The translations under genes were made by a program, and so were the position numbers. From the NCBI GenBank assembly GCA_016292145.1, contig JAEFBA010000018.1:1-37879 (forward strand): a DNA stretch of 37,879 nt, given 5' to 3'. This document shows, piece after piece, positions 24,600 through 32,854 of the stretch (position 1 is its first letter; each line of letters opens with the position of its first letter). The notes under the pieces were generated by a model that did no database searches, was not told the origin of the DNA, and saw only the letters and a program-made list of their open reading frames with translations. This stretch comes from Saccharofermentans sp. Lineage in GTDB: Bacteria; Bacillota; Clostridia; Saccharofermentanales; Saccharofermentanaceae.

Positions 24600-25691
24600 T
24601 TACATTGATACCAAAAGAAGGTCGTAAAGTGCGATCGCTGCAGCGGCTTCGACGACCGGAACCGCACGAGGTGCGACACACGGATCGTGTCTGCCTTCAA
24701 TATTTATCGTTGTATTCTTATGCGCTGCCATGTCGACTGTCTCCTGCGTTTTGGAGATAGACGGAGTGGGCTTTAATGCAACATCGAATACGATAGGTGC
24801 CGCATCACCAAGGCTTATGCCGCCCTGAATGCCGCCGCTGTGATTTGTCTTTAAAGTAAGATTGCCTTCATCGTCAAAGGCGAAAGCATCGTTATTCTCT
24901 GATCCCTTAAGGTCAGATCCTTCAAAACCGTTGCCGAACTCAACGCCCTTAACTGCAGGGATCGCATAAAGGATCTGCGCAAGCTTTGCTTCGATGCCGT
25001 CGAAGATAGGACCTCCGATACCTTCCGGATAACCGTAGATTACGCACTCGATAACGCCTCCTACGGAGTCGCCTTCCATACGCGCTTCTTCGATCTTCGC
25101 TTTCATGAGATCGCCCTTTGAATCGTCAACGACAGGGAAATCCTTATTCTCAACGACTGCAAGCCTATTTCTGAAGCCCTCGTCGTTAACGCCGTGATCG
25201 AAATAAGAATCGTCGCTTACGCCTGCAACTTTCTTGAGATGTGCGCTTATCTGAACGCCTCGCTTGTTAAGCTCCTGCAAAGCGATGGATCCTGCTATGC
25301 ATAGAGGAGCAGTCATGCGCCCGGAGAAGATACCGCCGCCTGACTTTGAAGCCTCGTCGCCGTAGAGAAGAGTCGCTGCATAATCGGCATGCGACGGTCT
25401 CGGGCAGTTCATTATCGATGAATAGTCCTTGGGTTTTGTATTTGTGTTTACTATATATCCGTGAAGCATTGCGCCGTTGCGCTCGAAGATAACCTCGTCA
25501 GCTTCTTTCCTCGGTGTCGACCATGCATTCTTACCGGGAGCTCTTCTTGCCATGAAAGCAGCAGTCTTGGCTGTGTCCGGTATCACGTCTTCGGGAAGTC
25601 CGTTGATATAGACTCCGATCGTCTCACTATGTGATTCACCGTAGATCATTATGTCGAGGGCATCGCCCTGATATGTACTGCTCATGCTCAT
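24600..25691 (-). CDS. aroC: Chorismate synthase
   Basis: A 363-residue chorismate synthase, the FMN-dependent seventh step of the shikimate pathway. Motifs include GESHSETIGV (His21), RRAPGKNAWSTPRKE, CPRPSHADY (His101), and KSGGGIFSGRMTA. The first motif usually reads GESHG; Ser replaces that Gly here. The start ATGA overlaps the aroA stop by four bases, indicating translational coupling. Confidence 0.96.
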   Translation of the reverse strand: MSMSSTYQGDALDIMIYGESHSETIGVYINGLPEDVIPDTAKTAAFMARRAPGKNAWSTPRKEADEVIFERNGAMLHGYIVNTNTKPKDYSSIMNCPRPSHADYAATLLYGDEASKSGGGIFSGRMTAPLCIAGSIALQELNKRGVQISAHLKKVAGVSDDSYFDHGVNDEGFRNRLAVVENKDFPVVDDSKGDLMKAKIEEARMEGDSVGGVIECVIYGYPEGIGGPIFDGIEAKLAQILYAIPAVKGVEFGNGFEGSDLKGSENNDAFAFDDEGNLTLKTNHSGGIQGGISLGDAAPIVFDVALKPTPSISKTQETVDMAAHKNTTINIEGRHDPCVAPRAVPVVEAAAAIALYDLLLVSM

Positions 25692-26932
25692 TTTAAGATC
25701 ATCTCCTCTTCCACGATTTTCCTGAACTCAGGAAAAGATTTATTGAGACAATCGATATCATCCAATTCGATATCCCTGCCGGTGGCTGCCGCACATAAAA
25801 CTGCCGCCATAGCCATTCTGTGATCACCCGATGAAGTAAGCACGATGTCACCGTTGATCTTATCTATATATTCTATCGTAATTATGTCTTCTTCGAGCGT
25901 AACTTTTCCGCCGATTGCAGATAACATTTCCGTGATCGCCTTCGCCCTGTCAGACTCCTTTATCCTCAGGCGCCTGATTCCCTTAAGAACAGTTTTTTCT
26001 GCCCTGAACGCACCTGTGACTGCCATATAGGGAACGATGTCCGGGATGTCGCTGCAGTCCATCTCAAGAAGTTTTCTCACCGTATTTGTGTGACTGTCCT
26101 GAACAAAGAAAGTATCTCCTTCATTAAGGAAAGTTACGCCTGCAAGCTTTAAGAAATGAAGTATCTCTTTATCGCCCTGGGCAGACTCAGTATTAAGTCC
26201 CGTTATCTTTGCAGAACCGCCGTGAATAAGGCTTCCGAGGCAGAGGAGGAATGCTCCGTTGCTCCAGTCGCCTTCAACTTCGAACTTACCGTCAGCGGCT
26301 TTGTTTGTTGACTTTGCGGGAACCTTATATGTGTCGCCTTCTCTTACTATGCCGATCCCGTACTTTGCGAGCGCATTTGTCGTAAGCTCGATGTAGTGAA
26401 CTGACGCGATGCCGCCTGTGACTTCTATAACTGACTCTTTATCAAAAGATGAGAGGGCCATCAGAAGACCTGAGATATACTGCGACGAAACGCTGCCGTC
26501 GATCACATATCTGCCGGGCCTGATATCACCTGTAACCGTGATCTCGTTAGCTTCCGCATTCTTTGTGATAACAACACCAAAGGGTGCAAGGCAGTCAGCG
26601 AGCTCTTTTATGGGTCTTTCTATAAGTCTTCCCTTTGTCTTGAAGATAAGCTTCTTAACGTTTGAAGACTTTGCTGCGAGCGCAACAGGTATCATGAAAC
26701 GGAGCGTCGAACCGCTCTCGTTGCAGTTAAGGATTATTTCTTCAGTGTCAGTATTTTCGAGCGCGCGGAGGCAGGATTTGGTAGCTCTTATATCATCGTT
26801 GTCATTGCCGGAATCATTAAGGAATTCACCTCTTGCACCGAGCATGAAATTGATTATGAGCTCCCTGTGATAAACAGACTTTGACAGAGGAGCTTTGATA
26901 TCAAGATTAAGATTTCTGCAAGCTATTCTCAT
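25688..26932 (-). CDS. aroA: EPSP synthase (3-phosphoshikimate 1-carboxyvinyltransferase)
   Basis: A 414-residue EPSP synthase, shikimate step 6. Visible features are PLSKSVYHR (Lys18), ESGSTLRFMIPV as the substrate-loop region in place of the NAGTxxR motif of class I enzymes, SSQYISGLLMAL, KESDRAKA and SSGDHRMAMA. The overlap with aroB (ATGA) and with aroC keeps it in the coupled operon. Substitution in the NAGT-type loop puts it outside the classic class I sequence. Confidence 0.95.
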   Translation of the reverse strand: MRIACRNLNLDIKAPLSKSVYHRELIINFMLGARGEFLNDSGNDNDDIRATKSCLRALENTDTEEIILNCNESGSTLRFMIPVALAAKSSNVKKLIFKTKGRLIERPIKELADCLAPFGVVITKNAEANEITVTGDIRPGRYVIDGSVSSQYISGLLMALSSFDKESVIEVTGGIASVHYIELTTNALAKYGIGIVREGDTYKVPAKSTNKAADGKFEVEGDWSNGAFLLCLGSLIHGGSAKITGLNTESAQGDKEILHFLKLAGVTFLNEGDTFFVQDSHTNTVRKLLEMDCSDIPDIVPYMAVTGAFRAEKTVLKGIRRLRIKESDRAKAITEMLSAIGGKVTLEEDIITIEYIDKINGDIVLTSSGDHRMAMAAVLCAAATGRDIELDDIDCLNKSFPEFRKIVEEEMILK

Positions 26933-27996
26933 ACCGATAAAAACTTCAGGAACTCCTCTTTATTCATCTTTCTGATCTCGGCCTCACCGATCTTATTTAC
27001 AAGTATAACCGATAAAGTGTCGCCGCGTTTTTTCTTATCGTTCATCGCACCTTCCACGATCGCTTCGGGCGTGATGTCATCTGTTGCCGGGAGCTTGTAG
27101 AGCGCTAAGAGATTCTTCATTCTCTCAGCATCTTCCGGTGCCAGAGTTCCTGCTCTTACGCATGAATCAATGATGATCCCCATGCCCTTAGCAACGCATA
27201 TTCCGTGAGGCTTTGTAAAGCCGCTGTCGCGCTCTATAACGTGACCTACGGTGTGGCCGAAGTTCAGCGTCTGGCGTCTGCCGTTATCTGTCTCGTCCTC
27301 ACTTACAACACTTGCTTTGTCAGCGACATTCATGTAAACGATCTCTTCCAAAAGGTCTTCGTCTGACCTTATGTCACCATTTGCTTCCTCGAGCTTTTCG
27401 AGGAGCTTTAAATCCATGATAAAAGCATGCTTTGTAACCTCGCCCATGCCTTCAGTGAATACTTCATCAGGGAGGGTTTTTAAGAATGAAGTATCTTCAA
27501 GAACGAGTGACGGCTGCCAGAAAGCGCCGACCTGGTTCTTGCCCATAGGAATGTCGATCCCGGTCTTGCCTCCGACGGATGCATCGACCATCGCAAGGAG
27601 CGATGTCGGAAGCTGGATGACCTTGATGCCGCGAAGGAATGTCGAAGCCGCAAAGCCTGCCATATCAGTTGTTACGCCGCCGCCAAGCCCTACAACGAAG
27701 TCAGTTCTCGTAAAGCCTTTCTCGGCCATCTTATTCCACATGCCGGCGATCTCATTGATGTTCTTATTCTGTTCGCCGGCTTCGAAAACATAATCCGTAA
27801 CCTCGAATCCTGCACCTTCGAGCTGCGCCTTAACCGTATCCAGATAGAGCGGTGCGACATTCGTCTCAGATACGACCAGTGCCTTTAATGCGCCGGGGCA
27901 AAGCTTCTTTGCTTCTTCGCCCAATACTTCAACGGCATTTTTGCCGATCAGGACATCATAGCTTTTGGATGCTGCATTTACTCGGACTGTTCTCAT
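26929..27996 (-). CDS. aroB: 3-dehydroquinate synthase
   Basis: A 355-residue dehydroquinate synthase, step 2, which cyclises DAHP using NAD and a metal. Motifs: EAGEQNKN (72-79), GGGVTTDMAGFAAS (105-118), and PTSLLAMVDASVGGKTG (130-146); later NFGHTVGHVIE carries a metal-ligand His. It overlaps tyrA upstream (ATGA) and aroA downstream (ATGA). Confidence 0.96.
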   Translation of the reverse strand: MRTVRVNAASKSYDVLIGKNAVEVLGEEAKKLCPGALKALVVSETNVAPLYLDTVKAQLEGAGFEVTDYVFEAGEQNKNINEIAGMWNKMAEKGFTRTDFVVGLGGGVTTDMAGFAASTFLRGIKVIQLPTSLLAMVDASVGGKTGIDIPMGKNQVGAFWQPSLVLEDTSFLKTLPDEVFTEGMGEVTKHAFIMDLKLLEKLEEANGDIRSDEDLLEEIVYMNVADKASVVSEDETDNGRRQTLNFGHTVGHVIERDSGFTKPHGICVAKGMGIIIDSCVRAGTLAPEDAERMKNLLALYKLPATDDITPEAIVEGAMNDKKKRGDTLSVILVNKIGEAEIRKMNKEEFLKFLSV

Positions 27997-28838
27997 ATGC
28001 CGTCGACCTCTTCTTTTATCTTTCTGCCTTCATCGAGCAAGTCTCTAAGGCCGTCGAAATCATCTTCTACAAGTGCTTTTCTGTATTTGGCGAGTTCTTC
28101 CTGAAGGTGGTCGATCTCGAAGATCAGGTTGTCCTTATTCTCCAGAAAGAGCTGTGTCCACATCGTCGGGTTGAGCCATGCGACTCTGGTCATGTCCTTG
28201 TATGAACCTGCAGAGAACCCCTTGTGGTTCCTTGCCGAAGGGCTCTTGATGTATGCATTGGATACGAGATGTGCCATCTGCGAAGTGAAGGCGATCATCT
28301 TATCGTGCTCATCGGCGTGAGATAAATGATAGCTGCCAAAGCCGCAGGGTGAGAGAAGATCCTTTACTCTGTCGAGCAGGAACATGTCATCGAATCTCGG
28401 CGGTACGACGACCATCGGCGCACCGAAATACATATCGCCTCTTGAGTGCGTCATGCCTGAGAATTTAGTTCCTGCCATCGGATGGCATCCGACAAAAAGA
28501 AGCCCGTTCTCTTCAGCAATCTTAAAGCACTTCTCGCATACGAGGCGCTTTGTGCCGCACGCATCGATTATCATGCCGTTCTTGTTGAAGTGCTCCTTAT
28601 GCTCTTCCATCCAGTTGATGCTTGCTTCAGGATATAAAGAGAGGATAACAAGGTCACATTTGCCGAGATTCTCATCTGTCAGTTCATCGTCAATGATGCC
28701 CTGCATCTTCGCCATCTGCGTGATGCTCTTTGTACGGTTCCAGCCATAAACCACCGCTTCACTCTCATTCTCTTTATAAGCCTTTGCGAATGATGCTCCG
28801 ATAAGACCGAGACCTACAACTCCGACTGTTATCTTCAT
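27993..28838 (-). CDS. tyrA: Prephenate dehydrogenase
   Basis: A 281-residue prephenate dehydrogenase, giving 4-hydroxyphenylpyruvate for tyrosine. The NAD-binding glycine motif is VGLGLIGASFAKAY (8-21), with His119 in GCHPMAGTKFSG and the helical dimer domain after residue 170. It has no C-terminal ACT domain, so there is no obvious built-in tyrosine feedback. It is the first gene after the aroF terminator, with AAGGAAG ten bases before the ATG. Confidence 0.92.
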   Translation of the reverse strand: MKITVGVVGLGLIGASFAKAYKENESEAVVYGWNRTKSITQMAKMQGIIDDELTDENLGKCDLVILSLYPEASINWMEEHKEHFNKNGMIIDACGTKRLVCEKCFKIAEENGLLFVGCHPMAGTKFSGMTHSRGDMYFGAPMVVVPPRFDDMFLLDRVKDLLSPCGFGSYHLSHADEHDKMIAFTSQMAHLVSNAYIKSPSARNHKGFSAGSYKDMTRVAWLNPTMWTQLFLENKDNLIFEIDHLQEELAKYRKALVEDDFDGLRDLLDEGRKIKEEVDGI

Positions 28839-28920
28839 TTTAAATACACTTCCTTTTTTGCTTTCAAATTGCCCGCTTGGGGCTTTATGTTATCCGGGCC
28901 CGTATTGTTTTCGAGCCGAT

Positions 28921-28951
28921 AAAAAAGACGCTGACATAAGATATCAGCGTC
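28921..28951 (-). terminator. Terminator between aroF and tyrA
   Basis: On the minus strand GACGCTGA (28951-28944) pairs with TCAGCGTC (28934-28927), followed by TTTTTTATC. It starts eight bases past the aroF stop, so the rest of the operon needs read-through or its own promoter. No strong promoter is visible between here and tyrA. Confidence 0.9.
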
Positions 28952-28958
28952 CTATTGA

Positions 28959-29957
28959 TTACAGAATGCTTCTTGCTTTTGCAATTGCTTCCATTACATC
29001 TCTGAACTGTGCAGGTGTGAGTTGCTGAGCTGCATCGGAGAGAGCCTTTTCCGGATTGCAGTGAACTTCGATCTCGAGCGCGTCCGCACCGGAAACCACC
29101 GCTGCCATGGACATCGGCTTTATGAGGTTGGACTTGCCTGTTGCATGTGAAGGGTCACCTACGACAGGAAGGTGTGTGATCTGCTTCAATACTGAGATGG
29201 CGCTTACGTCGAAAGTATTTCTCGTGTAAGTCTCATATGTTCTGATACCTCTCTCGCAAAGGATTACGTTCGGGTTGCCTTCGCTCATGATGTACTCGGC
29301 GCTCATAAGGAGCTCCTTGATCGTAGCGGAAAGTCCGCGCTTAAGGAGGATTGGCTTGCCTGTCTTACCGAGTGCCTTAAGAAGGTCGAAGTTCTGCATG
29401 TTTCTTGCACCGACCTGAAGGAAATCAACGTCTTCGAAAACAGGGATCTGCTCAGGGCTCATGATCTCGGAGCAGATAGGAAGACCTGTCTCTTTCTTAG
29501 CCTCAAGAAGAAGTCTGATGCCTTCCTCGTGAAGACCCTGGAAATCGTAAGGAGATGTTCTCGGCTTGAATGCGCCGCCTCTAAGGATCGTAGCGCCCGC
29601 TGCCTTGACTGCTCTTGCAGCGTTCATGATCTGTTCTTCGCTCTCGACCGAGCAGGGACCTGCGATAACCGCGAAATTGCCTCCGCCGATCTTGACTCCT
29701 GATACATCGACAACCGTGTCCTCAGGATGGAACTTTCTGTTTGCCTTCTTGAATGTCTCGGATACTCTCGTGACCTTCTCGATGATGTCCAGACCCTGGA
29801 GCATATCGATATCTACAGTCGATGTATCGCCGATAAGGCCTAAGACGGTGCAGAACTCACCCTTTGACTCGTTGACCTTAAGGCCCTTATCCTCGAACCA
29901 TGAGATGAGGCTTGCGATCTGTTCTCTTGTTGCCGTGTTCTTAAGTACTGCAATCAT
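28959..29957 (-). CDS. aroF: DAHP synthase, type I-beta
   Basis: A 332-residue 3-deoxy-D-arabino-heptulosonate-7-phosphate synthase, the committed first step. Residues 1-65 form the N-terminal ferredoxin-like domain of type I-beta enzymes, which in related proteins mediates allosteric control by Tyr or Phe. The barrel follows with AGPCSVES (99-106), [15 protein letters not shown] (127-141), SEIM and GDPSHATG. It has AAGGAG nine bases before the ATG at 29957. Its mRNA carries an aromatic leader peptide and terminator upstream. Confidence 0.96.
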   Translation of the reverse strand: MIAVLKNTATREQIASLISWFEDKGLKVNESKGEFCTVLGLIGDTSTVDIDMLQGLDIIEKVTRVSETFKKANRKFHPEDTVVDVSGVKIGGGNFAVIAGPCSVESEEQIMNAARAVKAAGATILRGGAFKPRTSPYDFQGLHEEGIRLLLEAKKETGLPICSEIMSPEQIPVFEDVDFLQVGARNMQNFDLLKALGKTGKPILLKRGLSATIKELLMSAEYIMSEGNPNVILCERGIRTYETYTRNTFDVSAISVLKQITHLPVVGDPSHATGKSNLIKPMSMAAVVSGADALEIEVHCNPEKALSDAAQQLTPAQFRDVMEAIAKARSIL

Positions 29958-30012
29958 GTTATTTATCTCCTTACTATTCGGGTTATGATCCCCTTATGTC
30001 ACTGATTTAACT

Positions 30013-30056
30013 TGAATAAAAAACGCTGCCGGGTCTTTAGCGTACCCTGCAGCGTT
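30013..30056 (-). terminator. Attenuator terminator upstream of aroF
   Basis: On the minus strand AACGCTGC-A-GGGT pairs with ACCC-G-GCAGCGTT through two blocks (30056-30049 with 30029-30022; 30047-30044 with 30034-30031), followed by TTTTTTATTC. It lies 52 bases after the leader-peptide stop and 55 before the aroF start. An alternative pairing exists: TGC-T-AGCG (around 30098-30091) can pair with CGCTGCA (30054-30048) of the 5' arm and would break this stem. Confidence 0.88.
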
Positions 30057-30107
30057 ATTCAAATCAAATCATATCTTTGGTTCTCTTAGGCGCTAGCAAA
30101 AGCCGCT

Positions 30108-30170
30108 TTAGTTCGTCTCCCTAAAGTAGTAGTAATAGCTATACGCATAAAAGAAAACCGCAGTCTTCAT
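30108..30170 (-). CDS. Phe/Tyr-rich leader peptide of the aro operon
   Basis: A 20-codon reading frame, MKTAVFFYAYSYYYYFRETN, with AAGGAG seven bases before its ATG at 30170. Six Tyr and three Phe make up nine of 20 residues, with four Tyr in a row; there is no Trp. It is followed by a terminator and then by aroF. This is the layout of a classic ribosome-mediated attenuator leader: shortage of charged tRNA-Tyr or tRNA-Phe would stall the ribosome on the Tyr/Phe run and favour the antiterminator. The peptide itself probably has no other function (inference). Confidence 0.85.
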   Translation of the reverse strand: MKTAVFFYAYSYYYYFRETN

Positions 30171-30200
30171 AAGGAATCTCCTTAAATCAAAACTGCGGTT

Positions 30201-30229
30201 ATTAAATCACACCTTTTTGCATATTGCAA
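30201..30229 (-). promoter_or_regulatory. Promoter of the aroF leader
   Basis: On the minus strand TTGCAA (30229-30224), a 17-base spacer and TTTAAT (30206-30201) give a start near 30194, about 24 bases before the leader-peptide ATG. No other reasonable -35/-10 pair is seen between the CarD stop and the leader. Confidence 0.65.
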
Positions 30230-30272
30230 TAACCAATACCAATTTAATAGGTTTCTCCGACTTCAACGTTCT

Positions 30273-30794
30273 TTATGCAAAATCTTCCAGTCCCGTCTTC
30301 TCATGGATCATGTAGGCAACTCCGTCAGGATCCATGTTAAGCGCAACCGCGATCTCGTTATTCATCCTGTTCCTCGCATCGGTCAGTGCACGCTCGTCCT
30401 GGGCATTCAGATGCTTGCCTTCCTTCGATAGCTTCTCTGCGTGTCTGTTGATCAGATAGATCAGTCCGACGATATCTTCCCTGCTGCCGTTAACGATGAT
30501 GTCCGTAAAAGTTGCCTTGCGCTCATTACGGTCTTCGATCCAGCTGCAGTTATCGATCGGGAGCTTGTCGATCAGTGCGATCGCTTCCTTCTTCGAAGCA
30601 ACAGGTCTGATGCGGCTTACCTGAGCCTCATTATTGAGCGGCACGTATACGTACTGGGATCTTGCTACAAAGAGAGGCTTCAGGACATAGTATTTCTGAG
30701 GTTTCTCTTTGAAAAAACTGATGTCTTTGATGTCGTCTATCTGACAAACGCCGCTGCCGGCATAAACGATATTGTCGCCAATCTTAAAGCCCAT
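30273..30794 (-). CDS. CarD-family transcription regulator
   Basis: A 173-residue protein of the CarD/CdnL/TRCF family. The N-terminal RNA-polymerase-interacting domain spans about 1-65 (KIGDNIVYAGSGVCQIDDI, then YYVLKPLFVARSQYVYVPLNN), and a helical C-terminal domain follows (75-170). In known systems CarD proteins stabilise the open promoter complex. AAAGG with about nine bases of spacing precedes the ATG at 30794. The aroF promoter begins 44 bases past its stop. The 205 bases upstream (30795-30999) are AT-rich and hold no gene and no convincing promoter that I can define. Confidence 0.88.
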   Translation of the reverse strand: MGFKIGDNIVYAGSGVCQIDDIKDISFFKEKPQKYYVLKPLFVARSQYVYVPLNNEAQVSRIRPVASKKEAIALIDKLPIDNCSWIEDRNERKATFTDIIVNGSREDIVGLIYLINRHAEKLSKEGKHLNAQDERALTDARNRMNNEIAVALNMDPDGVAYMIHEKTGLEDFA

Positions 30795-30999
30795 ACGAAC
30801 CTGCCTTTCTTAGAATTTCTAAAAAATATTTATAAAATTTGTGAAAAAGTATTTGTAATTTTCAAATTATGGTATATACTAACAGTTTTTATTTTAGCAC
30901 GGGTAAGTCAAGTGTGTGGTAGACAAATTCGACAAAAAACGCTCTATTTCACGCAATTCATTTGACTTTGCCCACATTTTGCCCCCGTTTTTTGAGCAG

Positions 31000-31042
31000 T
31001 TAAAATGCCTGCAGGAACTCTAAAAAAGTCCCCGCAGGCATT
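31000..31042 (-). terminator. Terminator after PPK2 gene
   Basis: On the minus strand AATGCCTGC (31042-31034) pairs with GCAGGCATT (31012-31004) around an imperfect inner stem, followed by TTTAACTG. It lies 46 bases past the stop at 31089. A GC-rich dyad (about 31062-31085) lies closer but has no T-run. Confidence 0.7.
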
Positions 31043-31088
31043 CCTTATGATTTTCGTTTTGTGACCGGCATCTCCGGCCGGCGTCTTT

Positions 31089-32576
31089 TTAGTCCTTGCT
31101 GCCCTTATCGCATGCTTCCTTGATCCTGTCGATCACGATCTCAAGCGCCTTGATGCGCGCATACTTCTTGTCAACGGACTCAAGGATGTACCAGGGCGCA
31201 AACTCCGTCGATGTCTTCTTGATCATCTCGTCGATCGCAGTCTCATACTTGTCCCACTTTTCGCGGTTGCGCCAGTCCTCATCAGTGATCTTCCACTGCT
31301 TCTCGGGATTTGCCTGGCGCTCCTTAAAGCGCTTGAGCTGCGTCTTCTTGTCGATCTGAACCCAGAACTTGATGACGACCGCACCCCAGTCGGTGAGCTC
31401 TTTCTCGAACTCATTGATCTCATTGTAAGCTCTCTGCCAGTCGTTCTCAGAGCAGAAGCCTTCGATACGCTCGACCATGACCCTGCCGTACCATGTACGG
31501 TCGAAGATGGCAACGTGACCGGTCCTCGGAAGCCTCGTCCAGAATCTCCAGAGGAAGTGCCTGTTCTTCTCATGCGGCTCCGGGCTTGCGATCGGAAGCA
31601 CCTCATAGCCTCTCGGATCTAAAGCTCCCGTGATACGCTTGATGTTGCCGCCCTTGCCTGCAGCATCCCACCCCTCATAGCAGATGATGACAGGGATCTT
31701 CTTCCTGTAGAGCTTATTGTGCAGATCGCGGAGCTCATCCTGGAGCTTGTCCAACTTCTCATCGTATTCTTCATCGGTGAGCGTCTTGTCCTTAAGATCG
31801 ATCTCCTTAAGGAGCGGCGTCTTCTTGAGAGGGAAAACATTCTGCAGGATCGGCGCTGCCGTATTCTGGTTCTTTAATGCTGTCTCGATCCCCTGATTCA
31901 GGAACTCAAGGACCTGGAGTTCTGCAAATTTCTTATCCTTACTGTCGATGATGTACCACGGCGCCGTCGGATTGTTCGTATCCTTCAGATACTGGTCGTA
32001 GACCTCAAGGCAGTCGTCGTAGTGCTTATTCTCATAAAGGTCTCCCTTATCGACGCGCCACTTCGTGTCCTTGTCGTCCAGGAGCTTCTCGAGACGTTCC
32101 TTCTGTTCCTTCTTGCTGATCTGGAAGAAGAACTTCATTACAAGATATCCGTTATCAACAAGCGTTCTCTCCGTCTTGTTGATCGAATCGATCATCTCCT
32201 CATACTCTTTGTCGTCGAGATAATCCTCAACTCTGGCATCCGTGATCTCCTCCATCCAGAAGGTGTCGTAAAATGCGAACTTGCCCTTCTCCGGGATCTC
32301 CTTCATGTAGCGGTACAGGAACGGATATCTGAGCTCCTCCTTCGTCGGCTTGGGGAAAGTCTTGACCCTGAAAAATCTCGGGTCGATGTTCTTGATGATC
32401 TTTCCTAAGACGCTTCCTTTTCCTGCCGCGCCCCAGCCTTCGAACATGACCATTACAGGGAGCCCTGCTTCCTTTATCTTCATCTGGGCCGCGAAAAGCT
32501 TGGCCCTCTCATCCTCTAATCTCCTTGTGAACTCTTCGTCTTCAGGCTTAGCTACCTTAACAAAATCTTTCAGCAT
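31089..32576 (-). CDS. Two-domain polyphosphate kinase 2 (polyP:AMP phosphotransferase)
   Basis: A 495-residue protein with two PPK2 domains in tandem. Domain 1 has FEGWGAAGKG (Walker A 45-54) and domain 2 has YEGWDAAGKG (300-309). Domain 2 also shows FDRTWYGRVMVER (358-370), with the family's Asp, Arg and Tyr. The same place in domain 1 reads YDTFWMEEI, so its lid Arg is lost. Double-domain PPK2 proteins are the class II enzymes that phosphorylate AMP to ADP from polyphosphate. Only the second domain may be catalytic here (inference). The ATG at 32576 follows a GGAGG site. It is a single gene with its own terminator. Confidence 0.9.
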   Translation of the reverse strand: MLKDFVKVAKPEDEEFTRRLEDERAKLFAAQMKIKEAGLPVMVMFEGWGAAGKGSVLGKIIKNIDPRFFRVKTFPKPTKEELRYPFLYRYMKEIPEKGKFAFYDTFWMEEITDARVEDYLDDKEYEEMIDSINKTERTLVDNGYLVMKFFFQISKKEQKERLEKLLDDKDTKWRVDKGDLYENKHYDDCLEVYDQYLKDTNNPTAPWYIIDSKDKKFAELQVLEFLNQGIETALKNQNTAAPILQNVFPLKKTPLLKEIDLKDKTLTDEEYDEKLDKLQDELRDLHNKLYRKKIPVIICYEGWDAAGKGGNIKRITGALDPRGYEVLPIASPEPHEKNRHFLWRFWTRLPRTGHVAIFDRTWYGRVMVERIEGFCSENDWQRAYNEINEFEKELTDWGAVVIKFWVQIDKKTQLKRFKERQANPEKQWKITDEDWRNREKWDKYETAIDEMIKKTSTEFAPWYILESVDKKYARIKALEIVIDRIKEACDKGSKD

Positions 32577-32748
32577 AAAAATACCTCCGATCCCCGGCAG
32601 TCATAGAGACCACCTAAAATTTTCCTTACACTTTAATTATGAGAACTCCGCCGCCAATATGTAAGTCGGGAATTGCAATATTTTCTCCACGGGCGATTGT
32701 GCAGTTGATATAGGATTTAAGTAATTAAGAAAAAGCCTCCCGTCCCTC

Positions 32749-32790
32749 CTTGTCGGTTTTTGTCGTGTTTTGTAAGAAAAAACCGACAAG
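32749..32790. promoter_or_regulatory. 13-bp inverted repeat upstream of nuclease-like gene
   Basis: CTTGTCGGTTTTT (32749-32761) is perfectly inverted at 32778-32790, with a 16-base loop. There is no T-run after either arm. A TATAAT -10 hexamer lies at 32800-32805, so the repeat covers the -35 zone and may be a repressor or activator site for the gene at 32855. The rest of the 278-base gap before it shows nothing else. Confidence 0.5.
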
Positions 32791-32854
32791 CTTTCCCCTT
32801 ATAATCAAGACACTGCATATTCCAACCATTTAAGTACCATTTACGGAGGTTCCC

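Noticed and set aside
30165..30200. AACCGCAGT/ACTGCGGTT hairpin around the leader-peptide start
   Set aside because: The inverted repeat is real, but its first arm overlaps the predicted transcription start near 30194, so it may not be in the mRNA; I do not claim a regulatory role.
31062..31085. GC-rich dyad as the PPK2 terminator
   Set aside because: The stem is adequate but no T-run follows on the minus strand; the 31000-31042 hairpin fits better.
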